In this document: one piece after another, positions 1-6,123 of the stretch
Layout of the letters: the number at the start of each line of letters is the position of its first letter
How positions within the stretch are numbered: the first letter of the stretch is position 1
Assembly (NCBI GenBank): GCA_900769375.1
Contig: CAAGGN010000170.1
Span: 1-7,165 of the forward strand
DNA length: 7,165 nucleotides
Reading direction: 5' to 3'
Source: Clostridia bacterium
GTDB taxonomy: Bacteria; Bacillota; Clostridia; Oscillospirales; Acutalibacteraceae
The notes under the pieces: model-generated
What the model was told of the DNA's origin: nothing
Databases searched by the model: none
The model's input: the letters and a program-made list of their open reading frames with translations, nothing else
Made by a program: the position numbers and the translations under genes

Positions 1-576
1 ATATCCGCGCGTTCGGTGCTTACTTGGGCGCGCCCAGACGAGTATTATTTAGAAAGTGACTGGAAAGGTACTTGGGATAAGGAAGGCGGTGGCGTCGTAA
101 TCGACCAAGCAATTCATTCTATTGATTTAGCCAATTGGTTTGTAGATAACGAGATTGAAAGCGTAGAATCTTCTCTTCATAATCGTTACCATAAAAGTAT
201 TGAGGTTGAAGATACGGGTGAAGGGATAATCAAGTATAAAAATGGCGCAATAGTGTCATTTTTCGCTATGAATAATTATGCTATCAATGAGCCGATCGAA
301 ATCCGTCTTTGCTGCGAAAACGGAAGGGTTAAGCTTTCCTATGATGAGGCAACCATTATTTATAATGACGGCAGTGTGGAAACGGCTAAAAACGAGCCCC
401 AGAAAATCGTTACATATAAGGATGGTAAAGAATATTGGGGTTATCAGCACGCTGTGCAGATAGACCGTTTTTATAGAAGTTTAACGGGTGAATTTCCCCT
501 CGAAATGAGCGGAGAAGAAATACTTAAAACTCAAAGAATAATTTGCGACATATATAAAAATAACGACTGTAAATAA
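1..576 (+). CDS. Gfo/Idh/MocA-family oxidoreductase, C-terminal part (5' end outside window)
   Basis: The reading frame is open from the first base, so the gene enters from upstream; the GTG at 16 lies inside the frame and is not the real start. 191 residues are visible. They match the C-terminal dimerisation/substrate domain of NAD(P)-dependent Gfo/Idh/MocA dehydrogenases. A Trp-rich segment (WARPDEYY, then WKGTW) leads into GGGVVIDQAIHSIDLANW at visible residues 29-46. Its D35 and H39 have the D-x3-H spacing of the catalytic Asp/His pair in inositol dehydrogenases of this family. The rest is beta-sheet-like sequence with a typical C-terminal helix after FYRSLTGE. The N-terminal Rossmann fold and the EKP lysine motif are outside the window. 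Members usually oxidise or reduce a sugar, inositol or sugar-derived hydroxyl in the cytoplasm; the substrate cannot be told here. A strong terminator follows within a few bases, so this is the last gene of its unit. Confidence 0.9.
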   Translation: MSARSVLTWARPDEYYLESDWKGTWDKEGGGVVIDQAIHSIDLANWFVDNEIESVESSLHNRYHKSIEVEDTGEGIIKYKNGAIVSFFAMNNYAINEPIEIRLCCENGRVKLSYDEATIIYNDGSVETAKNEPQKIVTYKDGKEYWGYQHAVQIDRFYRSLTGEFPLEMSGEEILKTQRIICDIYKNNDCK

Positions 577-581
577 TAAAG

Positions 582-613
582 TGGGCAATACCTTTGGTGT
601 TGCCCATTTTATT
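582..613 (+). terminator. Rho-independent terminator after the Gfo/Idh/MocA gene
   Basis: Bases 582-592 (TGGGCAATACC) pair with 596-606 (GGTGTTGCCCA) to give an 11-bp stem with one G-T wobble and a 3-base TTT loop. It is followed directly by TTTTATT, and A bases before the stem could extend the pairing. The hairpin begins 5 bases after the stop codon and ends just before the next promoter, so it separates the upstream gene from the flavo-diiron unit. Confidence 0.92.
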
Positions 614-614
614 G

Positions 615-643
615 TTGAAATTTATAGCGTTTTTGGGTATAAT
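615..643 (+). promoter_or_regulatory. Sigma-A-type promoter of the flavo-diiron/rubredoxin unit
   Basis: TTGAAA at 615-620 (-35) and a perfect TATAAT at 638-643 (-10) are separated by exactly 17 bases. Transcription would be expected to begin near 650, leaving a leader of only about 20 bases, too short for a riboswitch. The -35 box begins right after the U-tract of the preceding terminator. A PerR-like palindrome overlaps the -10 box. Confidence 0.82.
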
Positions 644-651
644 TATTACAT
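637..651 (+). promoter_or_regulatory. Possible PerR-type operator overlapping the -10 box
   Basis: GTATAATTATTACAT matches the PerR box consensus (TTATAAT, one base, ATTATAA) at 11 of 14 defined positions and is a partial palindrome centred on base 644. A repressor bound here would block RNA polymerase at the flavo-diiron promoter. Part of the match comes free because TATAAT is also the -10 box; the independent half (ATTACAT) matches at 5 of 7 positions. The assignment is therefore tentative. Confidence 0.4.
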
Positions 652-672
652 TATCCCCGAAAGGAAAAGAAT

Positions 673-1821
673 ATGAATATTACTAATGATATAAAGTACG
701 TAGGAGTCAAGGACCTTGATATCGATTTATTTGAAGGTCTTTATAAGGTTAAGAGCGGAATTTTTTATAATTCTTATGTTATTATGGATGAAAAAATCGC
801 GGTAGTGGATACTGTTGAAGCTCGTTTCTTCGATGAATGGAGTAAAAACCTTTATGCCGTTTTAGAAGGCAAGGAGCCCGATTATCTTATCGTTCAGCAT
901 ATGGAGCCCGACCATTCTGCCAATATATATAATTTTTTAAATAAATATCCTAAATGTGAAATAGTGGCTTCAAGCAAGGCGTTTGCTATGTGCAAAAACT
1001 TCTTCGGCACTGATTTTTCGGATCGAAGAATCGTGGTAGGAGAGGGGGACACTCTGTCTTTAGGCAAACATAATCTTACCTTTATTACTGCGCCTATGGT
1101 GCATTGGCCCGAGGTCATTTTAACCTACGATAGCTTCGATAAGGTGCTTTTCTCTGCCGATGCCTTCGGAAAATTCGGTACTGACAGTAGCGAAGAGTGG
1201 TTAGATGAGGCGAGAAGATACTATATCGGTATTGTTGGCAAATACGGCGCTCAGGTTTTAGCCCTTCTTAAAAAAGCAGCCAATCTTGATATTGAAAAGA
1301 TTTGTTCATTGCACGGACCCGTACTTACCGATAATTTAACCTACTATATTGATAAATATATGACTTGGGCAAGCTATTCTCCCGAAGAAGACGGAATTTT
1401 AATTGCATATACTTCTATTTACGGGAATACTAAAAAGGCGGCAGAATATTTATATGACCGTTTAAAAGCCCTTGGTTGTAAAACTTCTATTTATGACCTT
1501 GCAAGAAGTGATATGTATGAAGCAGTGGCAGATGCTTTTAAGTTTAGCAAAACAGTTTTGGCTACAACCACGTATAACGCCGACCTTTTTCCCTTTATGC
1601 GCGAGTTTATAGGAAAGCTTACCGAACGCAATTTCTCGGGAAGAACTGTCGCGTTTATTGAAAACGGCAGTTGGGCGCCTATGGCCACCAAAATAATGAA
1701 GCAGAGATTGGAAACTGCTAAGAATTTAATCCTTGCAGAAAATTCGGTTACCTTAAATTCGTCCTTAACCGAGGAAAATAAAAAACAACTTGATGCTTTG
1801 GCAGAAGAGTTATCTAAATAA
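673..1821 (+). CDS. fprA: Class A flavo-diiron protein (FprA-type O2/NO reductase)
   Basis: Cytoplasmic enzyme expected to reduce O2 to water and/or NO to N2O using electrons from rubredoxin. At 382 residues it has the two-domain class A layout. Residues 1 to about 235 form a metallo-beta-lactamase-like domain with the complete diiron site: HMEPDH at 76-81 supplies H76, E78, D80 and H81, then H144 (PMVHWPE), D163 (SADAFG) and H214 (LHGP). Residues about 242-382 form a flavodoxin-like FMN domain with a phosphate loop TSIYGNTKKAA (247-257), TTTYNADLFP (298-307) and NGSWAP (331-336). There is no fused rubredoxin or flavin reductase domain. The ATG at 673 is preceded by AAGGA at 661-665. Rubredoxin follows 14 bases after the stop in the same unit. 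The protein is slightly shorter than the roughly 400 residues of well-studied homologues, mainly because the D163-H214 spacing is short. O2 versus NO preference cannot be read from sequence. Confidence 0.95.
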   Translation: MNITNDIKYVGVKDLDIDLFEGLYKVKSGIFYNSYVIMDEKIAVVDTVEARFFDEWSKNLYAVLEGKEPDYLIVQHMEPDHSANIYNFLNKYPKCEIVASSKAFAMCKNFFGTDFSDRRIVVGEGDTLSLGKHNLTFITAPMVHWPEVILTYDSFDKVLFSADAFGKFGTDSSEEWLDEARRYYIGIVGKYGAQVLALLKKAANLDIEKICSLHGPVLTDNLTYYIDKYMTWASYSPEEDGILIAYTSIYGNTKKAAEYLYDRLKALGCKTSIYDLARSDMYEAVADAFKFSKTVLATTTYNADLFPFMREFIGKLTERNFSGRTVAFIENGSWAPMATKIMKQRLETAKNLILAENSVTLNSSLTEENKKQLDALAEELSK

Positions 1822-1822
1822 C

Positions 1823-1830
1823 GGAGGTGA
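1823..1830 (+). promoter_or_regulatory. Ribosome binding site of rubredoxin
   Basis: GGAGGTGA is a full 8-base complement to the 3' end of 16S rRNA, placed 5 bases before the ATG at 1836. It settles the start of this very short gene and is clearly stronger than the AAGGA site in front of the flavo-diiron gene. Confidence 0.88.
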
Positions 1831-1835
1831 AAGAA

Positions 1836-1991
1836 ATGAAATATGTATGCGACGTATGCGGATGGGTTTACGATGAGGAGGTTGGCTCTCCTGAAAACAA
1901 TATCCCCGCAGGAACAAAATTCGAGGACCTTCCCGATGATTTTGTTTGCCCCCTTTGTGGAGTAGACAAGGATAATTTCAGTGAAGAATAA
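1836..1991 (+). CDS. Rubredoxin (51 residues)
   Basis: Small cytoplasmic iron protein with one Fe bound by four cysteines, acting as a one-electron carrier. The 51-residue product is close to the usual length of about 52. It has both Cys pairs: MKYVCDVCGWVYD gives C5 and C8, and FVCPLCGVDKDNF gives C38 and C41. The standard rubredoxin middle is also present (PENNIPAGTKFEDLPDDF, with the aromatic and Pro residues of the core). It lies 14 bases after the flavo-diiron gene with a near-ideal ribosome binding site and shares its terminator. It is therefore the likely direct electron donor to that enzyme. No NAD(P)H:rubredoxin reductase is seen in the window, so the enzyme that reduces it must be encoded elsewhere. 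Confidence 0.96.
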   Translation: MKYVCDVCGWVYDEEVGSPENNIPAGTKFEDLPDDFVCPLCGVDKDNFSEE

Positions 1992-1999
1992 TAATTTGG

Positions 2000-2043
2000 T
2001 TAAAGCCGTACAGATTTTATCATCTGTGCGGCCTTAAATTTTT
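2000..2043 (+). terminator. Rho-independent terminator after rubredoxin
   Basis: GCCGTACAGAT (2005-2015) pairs with ATCTGTGCGGC (2022-2032), an 11-bp stem with one G-T wobble and a 6-base loop. Below one A/C mismatch, 2000-2003 (TTAA) also pairs with 2034-2037. ATTTTT at 2038-2043 is the U-tract. It starts 8 bases after the rubredoxin stop and ends the flavo-diiron/rubredoxin unit ahead of the next promoter. Confidence 0.88.
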
Positions 2044-2055
2044 ACATAAAGTTAG

Positions 2056-2084
2056 TTGATTAAGCTCGGAAAAAGTGGTATAAT
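2056..2084 (+). promoter_or_regulatory. Extended -10 promoter of nfnAB
   Basis: TTGATT at 2056-2061 and TATAAT at 2079-2084 are 17 bases apart. TGG immediately before the -10 box makes an extended -10 element. The start of transcription would lie near 2091, giving a leader of about 24 bases. With the terminator just upstream, this makes nfnAB a separate unit. Confidence 0.82.
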
Positions 2085-2114
2085 ATCCCTTAACCTAAAG
2101 AATCGGAGGATTCT

Positions 2115-2969
2115 ATGTATAAGATACTCACTAAAAAAATTCTAAATTATGCCGTAACGCAAATGGAAATAGAGGCGCCCTTGGTTGCTAATAAGGCCAA
2201 AGCCGGTCAATTCATTATCTTAAGGGTTGACGAAGAAGGGGAGAGAATTCCTCTTACCGTTGCGGGTGTAAACAAGGAAAACGGCTCGGTTAAAATAATA
2301 TTTCAGGTAGTTGGAGCCACTACGAAAAAGCTTAACAGTAAAGAAGTAGGGGAGTGCTTGCAGGATTTTGTTGGCCCTCTCGGTACCGCTACCCATATAG
2401 AAGGACTAAAAAAGGTTTGCATTATCGGAGGCGGCGTGGGTTGCGCTATTGCTATGCCCGTTGCCGCTGCTTTGAAAGAACAGGGCGCAGAGGTAACAAG
2501 TGTTATCGGTTTCAGAAATAAAGACCTTGTTATTTTAGAGGATGAATTCAAATCCCTTTCAGATAAACTTTTTCTTATGACCGATGATGGCTCTTATGGA
2601 GAAAAGGGTAACGTTTGTATGCCTCTCCAAAATCTTCTTGAAAATGGCGAGAAATTCGATATGATTATCGCTATCGGGCCTCTTGTTATGATGAAATTTG
2701 TAGTAGAAACTGCAAGACCTTACGGCGTTCCCGTTACTGTTTCCATGAACCCTATAATGATTGATGGAACGGGTATGTGCGGCGGATGTCGATTGACCCT
2801 TAATCAAGAGGGTAAAAGAGTAACAAAGTTTGCCTGTGTTGATGGCCCCGATTTTAATGGATATGAGGTCGATTTTGATGAGGCAATGTCACGCGGCAGA
2901 ACCTATGCAGATTTCGAGCGTCATGCCTATGAGGAAACCTGCAACCTGTTCGGCAAGGAGGTTAAATAA
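2115..2969 (+). CDS. nfnA: NfnA: small subunit of NADH-dependent ferredoxin:NADP+ oxidoreductase
   Basis: Subunit of the cytoplasmic electron-bifurcating transhydrogenase that couples ferredoxin and NAD(H) to NADP(H). The 284 residues follow the PyrK/ferredoxin-NADP reductase layout. A beta-barrel FAD domain (1 to about 97) carries RIPLT at 44-48. An NAD-binding domain has IIGGGVGCA (103-111), DDGSYG (157-162) and AIGPL (186-190). A C-terminal [2Fe-2S] loop has D217, C222, C225 and C241 (DGTGMCGGCR, then FACVDGPDFNG). PyrK has Cys where D217 stands; Asp at this site is known in Thermotoga NfnA, which supports NfnA over PyrK or a generic sulfide dehydrogenase subunit. The ATG at 2115 has GGAGGA at 2105-2110. 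The gene overlaps nfnB by one base, so the subunits are translationally coupled. No pyrimidine gene is nearby. Confidence 0.93.
   Translation: MYKILTKKILNYAVTQMEIEAPLVANKAKAGQFIILRVDEEGERIPLTVAGVNKENGSVKIIFQVVGATTKKLNSKEVGECLQDFVGPLGTATHIEGLKKVCIIGGGVGCAIAMPVAAALKEQGAEVTSVIGFRNKDLVILEDEFKSLSDKLFLMTDDGSYGEKGNVCMPLQNLLENGEKFDMIIAIGPLVMMKFVVETARPYGVPVTVSMNPIMIDGTGMCGGCRLTLNQEGKRVTKFACVDGPDFNGYEVDFDEAMSRGRTYADFERHAYEETCNLFGKEVK
2955..2961 (+). promoter_or_regulatory. Ribosome binding site of nfnB inside the end of nfnA
   Basis: AAGGAGG lies 7 bases before the nfnB ATG at 2969 and within the last codons of nfnA. With the one-base TAATG stop/start overlap it fixes the nfnB start and indicates coupled translation of the two subunits. 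Confidence 0.85.
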
Positions 2970-4375
2970 TGGCTTTAATACCTCGAAAACACGAAATCCC
3001 AACAAGAGAGCCAAGTGTCAGAGCCAAGGATTTTAAGGAAGTGACTTTGGGCTATACCGAGGAAATCGCCATAGCCGAAGCGAGTCGTTGCCTTAACTGC
3101 AAAAATGCTCCTTGTGTTAGCGGTTGCCCCGTGAATATTGATATTCCTGATTTTATTTCAAAAATTAAGGAGCATAACTTTGAAGGCGCTTATGAATCCA
3201 TAAGTAAATCTTCATCCTTACCCGCCGTTTGCGGCCGAGTTTGCCCTCAGGAAAGACAGTGCGAAAGCAAATGTACAATGGGTATTAAATTTGAACCCGT
3301 AGGCATTGGCCGACTTGAACGTTTTGTTGCCGATTGGCACAATGAAAATAGTGAAACAGCTCCCAAGGTTGCTGCTAAAAACGGCAAAAAGGTTGCTATA
3401 GTCGGCTCAGGTCCTTCGGGACTTGCCTGCGCAGGTGATCTTATAAAAAAAGGTTATGATGTAACGGTATTTGAAGCGCTTCATACCGCAGGTGGCGTTT
3501 TGGTTTACGGTATCCCCGAATTCCGTTTGCCTAAATCAATAGTTGCCAAGGAGGTTACTGCGCTTAAGGAGCTTGGCGTTGATATTCAGACTAATGTAGT
3601 TATCGGTAAAACCCTTACCGTTGATGAGATTTTCGATATGGGTTATGAGGCGGTATTTATCGGCTCGGGGGCAGGTCTTCCTAACTTTATGGGAATTGAG
3701 GGTGAATCTCTTAAGGGCGTTTATTCTGCCAATGAGTTTTTAACCCGTAGCAATCTTATGAAGGCATATCTCGATAATTCCTCAACACCTATCATTAAAG
3801 GCGGCAAGGTTGCCGTTGTTGGTGGCGGAAACGTGGCTATGGATGCGGCAAGAACTGCTCTTCGCCTTGGCGCCGAAAAAGTTTATATCGTTTATAGACG
3901 CTCTATGGATGAACTTCCCGCCCGCAAGGAAGAGGTTGAGCACGCCATAGAGGAGGGCATAGATTTTAAACTTCTTTGCAATCCCGTGAAAATTCTTGGA
4001 TATGAAAACAAAGAGGATATAAGGGATAGGAAAAACGGCTTTGTTAAGGGCATAAAGTGTATAAAAATGGAACTTGGTGAACCCGATGAGAGAGGTCGCC
4101 GTCGCCCTGTACCATTAGAAAATTCCGAGTTTACCTTGGATGTCGACGCGGTTATAATCGCTATTGGTACTTCGCCTAACCCCTTAATTAAAAATACCAC
4201 CGAGGGACTTACGGTTAACTCCCGTGGCGGAATAGTCGTTAATGAAGACGGACTTACCTCTAAGGACGGTGTCTTTGCAGGAGGCGACGCTGTAACGGGC
4301 GCTGCCACGGTAATCTCGGCTATGGGCGCAGGTAAAACTGCCGCCAAAGCCATAGATGAATATCTTAATAAATAA
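2969..4375 (+). CDS. nfnB: NfnB: large subunit of NADH-dependent ferredoxin:NADP+ oxidoreductase (GltD-like)
   Basis: Large subunit of the Nfn transhydrogenase; in this family it carries the bifurcating FAD, two [4Fe-4S] clusters and the NADP(H) site. The 468 residues match the usual length. An N-terminal double-cluster domain has Cys at 41, 44, 49 and 53 (CLNCKNAPCVSGCP) and at 88, 92, 98 and 102. The FAD Rossmann motif is VGSGPSGLACAG (145-156), followed by GIPEFRLPK (181-189). A second Rossmann motif VVGGGNVAMDAAR (283-295) with VYRRS at 308-312 fits NADPH binding. The C-terminal GGDAVTGAATVISAMGAG (438-455) is the FAD-closing segment. Databases often call such proteins glutamate synthase small subunit; the adjacent nfnA and the lack of a glutamate synthase large subunit favour NfnB. 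The gene ends 5 bases before a strong hairpin. Confidence 0.94.
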   Translation: MALIPRKHEIPTREPSVRAKDFKEVTLGYTEEIAIAEASRCLNCKNAPCVSGCPVNIDIPDFISKIKEHNFEGAYESISKSSSLPAVCGRVCPQERQCESKCTMGIKFEPVGIGRLERFVADWHNENSETAPKVAAKNGKKVAIVGSGPSGLACAGDLIKKGYDVTVFEALHTAGGVLVYGIPEFRLPKSIVAKEVTALKELGVDIQTNVVIGKTLTVDEIFDMGYEAVFIGSGAGLPNFMGIEGESLKGVYSANEFLTRSNLMKAYLDNSSTPIIKGGKVAVVGGGNVAMDAARTALRLGAEKVYIVYRRSMDELPARKEEVEHAIEEGIDFKLLCNPVKILGYENKEDIRDRKNGFVKGIKCIKMELGEPDERGRRRPVPLENSEFTLDVDAVIIAIGTSPNPLIKNTTEGLTVNSRGGIVVNEDGLTSKDGVFAGGDAVTGAATVISAMGAGKTAAKAIDEYLNK

Positions 4376-4380
4376 TAACA

Positions 4381-4415
4381 AAACGCTCACAGAAATCTGT
4401 GAGCGTTTAATTTTA
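4381..4415. terminator. Bidirectional terminator between convergent nfnB and dapB
   Basis: AAACGCTCACAG (4381-4392) pairs perfectly with CTGTGAGCGTTT (4397-4408), a 12-bp stem with a 4-base loop. On the plus strand it is followed by AATTTTATT; on the minus strand the read-out after the stem is TTTTGTTATTATT-like, also U-rich. It lies in the 37-base gap between the two stop codons and can end both the nfnAB and the asd-dapA-dapB transcripts. Confidence 0.92.
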
Positions 4416-5168
4416 TTCAATTCCTAAAATATCATTCATATCGTAAAGACCGACGGGTTTATCATATATAAATTTTGCTGCTTTTAAAGCCCCTGTGGCA
4501 AAAACTTGCTTTGAATAAGCGCTATGAGAAATCGTTATAACTTCATCGCAACCTGCGAAAATCACGTCGTGTTCGCCAACGATAGTTCCGCCCCTTACGG
4601 AGTGAATACCAATTTCGTTTTGAGGACGTTTTTGCCTTTTGGAGTGGCGGTCATATTCGTAGTTATATTTATCATCAAACTCCGAATTAATCGCATTTGC
4701 AAGCATTAAAGCGGTGCCCGAGGGGGCGTCAAGCTTTTGATTATGATGCTTTTCGATGATTTCGGTATCAAAGTCAGCGCCTAAAAATGCCGCCGCCTTT
4801 TTAGCAAGGGAGCAAATAAGATTTACACCCAGTGACATATTGGCAGTAAAGAAAACGGGAATTTTCTTTGAGGCCTCTTTGATCTTCTCTATTTGTTCCG
4901 GAGAATAGCCCGTTGTTGCCAAAACGCAAGGTACACCTTGGCGGGTAGCATAGGCGAGAAGTCCTTCGAGGGCAGAAACATTTGAAAAATCAATAATAAC
5001 ATCGGGCTTTACGCTGACCTCGTTAAAATCTGATAAAACGGGGAAGGAAAGCTCTTTTTTAAAAGCGTCGACGCCGCATATAATCTGCGCATCTTTGTCC
5101 TCTGAAACACAAGCGGCTACATTCTGACCCATTTTTCCGCATGCGCCAACAAGCAATATTTTAATCAT
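4413..5168 (-). CDS. dapB: 4-hydroxy-tetrahydrodipicolinate reductase
   Basis: Second step of the diaminopimelate/lysine branch: reduces the dehydrated DapA product to tetrahydrodipicolinate with NAD(P)H, in the cytoplasm. The 251 residues are normal for the family. The N-terminal dinucleotide-binding motif is LVGACGKMG (6-14), with DVIIDFSN at 56-63 and ATTGYS at 84-89. The substrate loop IIEKHHNQKLDAPSGTA (137-153) includes the catalytic His141 and Lys145. VRGGTIVGEH (191-200) follows, and the protein ends with the typical GLYDMNDILG. The ATG is preceded on its strand by GGATGTG, 8 bases away, a modest ribosome binding site one base off GGAGGTG. The gene lies 27 bases downstream of dapA and ends at the convergent terminator, so it is the last gene of the operon. 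Confidence 0.96.
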   Translation of the reverse strand: MIKILLVGACGKMGQNVAACVSEDKDAQIICGVDAFKKELSFPVLSDFNEVSVKPDVIIDFSNVSALEGLLAYATRQGVPCVLATTGYSPEQIEKIKEASKKIPVFFTANMSLGVNLICSLAKKAAAFLGADFDTEIIEKHHNQKLDAPSGTALMLANAINSEFDDKYNYEYDRHSKRQKRPQNEIGIHSVRGGTIVGEHDVIFAGCDEVITISHSAYSKQVFATGALKAAKFIYDKPVGLYDMNDILGIE

Positions 5169-5195
5169 GGTTTTTTCACATCCAAAAGTTTACTT

Positions 5196-6086
5196 TTAAA
5201 GCATTAGACCGCATTCAATAAGTTTGTTTTTAAGATTTTCCTTTAAAGAGTCGGTCATAGGATAAAGGGGAAGTCGGCAAGGACCGACATCCATACCTAA
5301 TATATTCATCGCCTCTTTAACGGGTATGGGGTTAACGTCGCTGAATAGTGCGTTAATAAGCCCCGTATGTTTAACCTGAAGCTCACGGGCTTTATCTATA
5401 TCACCCTTAAAATATGCTTCGCACATATCGTGCATAAGGCGGGGGGCAATATTTGAAAGCACCGAAATAACACCGATACCGCCGAGGGACATCATAGGTA
5501 TTGTCTGGTCGTCATTACCTGAATAAACGTCCAATTCGTCACCGCATAAGTACTTAGTTTGCGCAACGGAGGATAAATCCCCGTTAGCTTCCTTAGTAGC
5601 AACGATATTGGGGTGTTTGGAAAGCTCTTTATAGGTTTCGGGTTTAATTGCAACACCCGTACGGGATGGAACGTTATAAAGAATAATCGGCTTATTTACT
5701 CGGTCTGCTATATAATTATAATGAGCAACAAGGCCTGCTTGCGAGGTTTTGTTATAATAAGGAGCCACCATCAAAAATGCATCGGCGCCCGCCTTTTCAG
5801 CATCGGAGCAAAGCTCTACGGAATAAACCGTATCATTGCTTCCTGTACCCGCAATAATAGGTACGCGGCCTTTGGCGGCCTTAACCGAATCCTCAATTAC
5901 CTTTACGTGCTCATCATATCTTAGGGTTGATTTTTCGCCTGTAGTTCCGCAGATGACAAGGGCGTCAATGCCCCCTTTAATCTGCTCATCGACAAGGGTG
6001 GAAAGGCGAGTGAAATTTACACTTCCGTCACTGTTCATTGGAGTTACAAGAGCGGTAGCGGCGCCTGTAAAAATTCTGTTTTTCAT
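5196..6086 (-). CDS. dapA: 4-hydroxy-tetrahydrodipicolinate synthase
   Basis: Condenses pyruvate with aspartate semialdehyde through a Schiff base; committed step to diaminopimelate and lysine. The 296-residue TIM-barrel protein has all active-site residues at a constant offset of +4 from E. coli DapA. They are T48 and T49 in CGTTGEKST (46-54), Y111 in APYYNK, Y137 and R142 in ILYNVPSRTG (135-144), and the Schiff-base Lys165 in ATKEANG (163-169). GGIGVISV (202-209) follows. The ATG at 6084-6086 has AAGGGG 8 bases upstream on its strand. It sits 37 bases after asd and 27 bases before dapB. No promoter or terminator is evident in either gap, so co-transcription is expected. Homologous aldolases exist (sialate lyase, keto-deoxy sugar aldolases), but the neighbours and intact residues make DapA secure. 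Lysine sensitivity cannot be judged. Confidence 0.96.
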   Translation of the reverse strand: MKNRIFTGAATALVTPMNSDGSVNFTRLSTLVDEQIKGGIDALVICGTTGEKSTLRYDEHVKVIEDSVKAAKGRVPIIAGTGSNDTVYSVELCSDAEKAGADAFLMVAPYYNKTSQAGLVAHYNYIADRVNKPIILYNVPSRTGVAIKPETYKELSKHPNIVATKEANGDLSSVAQTKYLCGDELDVYSGNDDQTIPMMSLGGIGVISVLSNIAPRLMHDMCEAYFKGDIDKARELQVKHTGLINALFSDVNPIPVKEAMNILGMDVGPCRLPLYPMTDSLKENLKNKLIECGLML

Positions 6087-6123
6087 AAGAACAACCCCTT
6101 TAAGTTTTTATAAATTGTTGGAT

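Noticed and set aside
16..576. GTG at 16 as the true start of the first gene.
   Set aside because: The frame is open back to base 1 and the preceding residues continue the family sequence; the protein would lack its whole Rossmann domain.
2085..2114. Search for a riboswitch or leader structure ahead of nfnA.
   Set aside because: The predicted leader is only about 24 bases and shows no hairpin; the same holds for the leader of the flavo-diiron gene.
3892..4353. A 153-codon open frame on the minus strand opposite nfnB.
   Set aside because: It is antisense to the conserved C-terminal half of NfnB. The Ser/Pro/Thr-rich product is a typical mirror of that reading frame, with no recognisable domain.
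2969..4375. Annotation of this gene as glutamate synthase small subunit (GltD).
   Set aside because: The domain layout is shared, but the one-base overlap with an nfnA-type partner and the absence of a large glutamate synthase subunit favour NfnB.
5184..5197. Small inverted repeat (AAAAG/CTTTT) at the dapA-dapB junction.
   Set aside because: Only five mostly A-T pairs around the dapA stop codon with no proper U-tract; too weak for a terminator or a regulatory hairpin.
6087..6123. Inverted repeat (AACAA/TTGTT) flanking the dapA ribosome binding site.
   Set aside because: Five A-T-rich pairs with a long loop; not stable enough to claim control of dapA translation.
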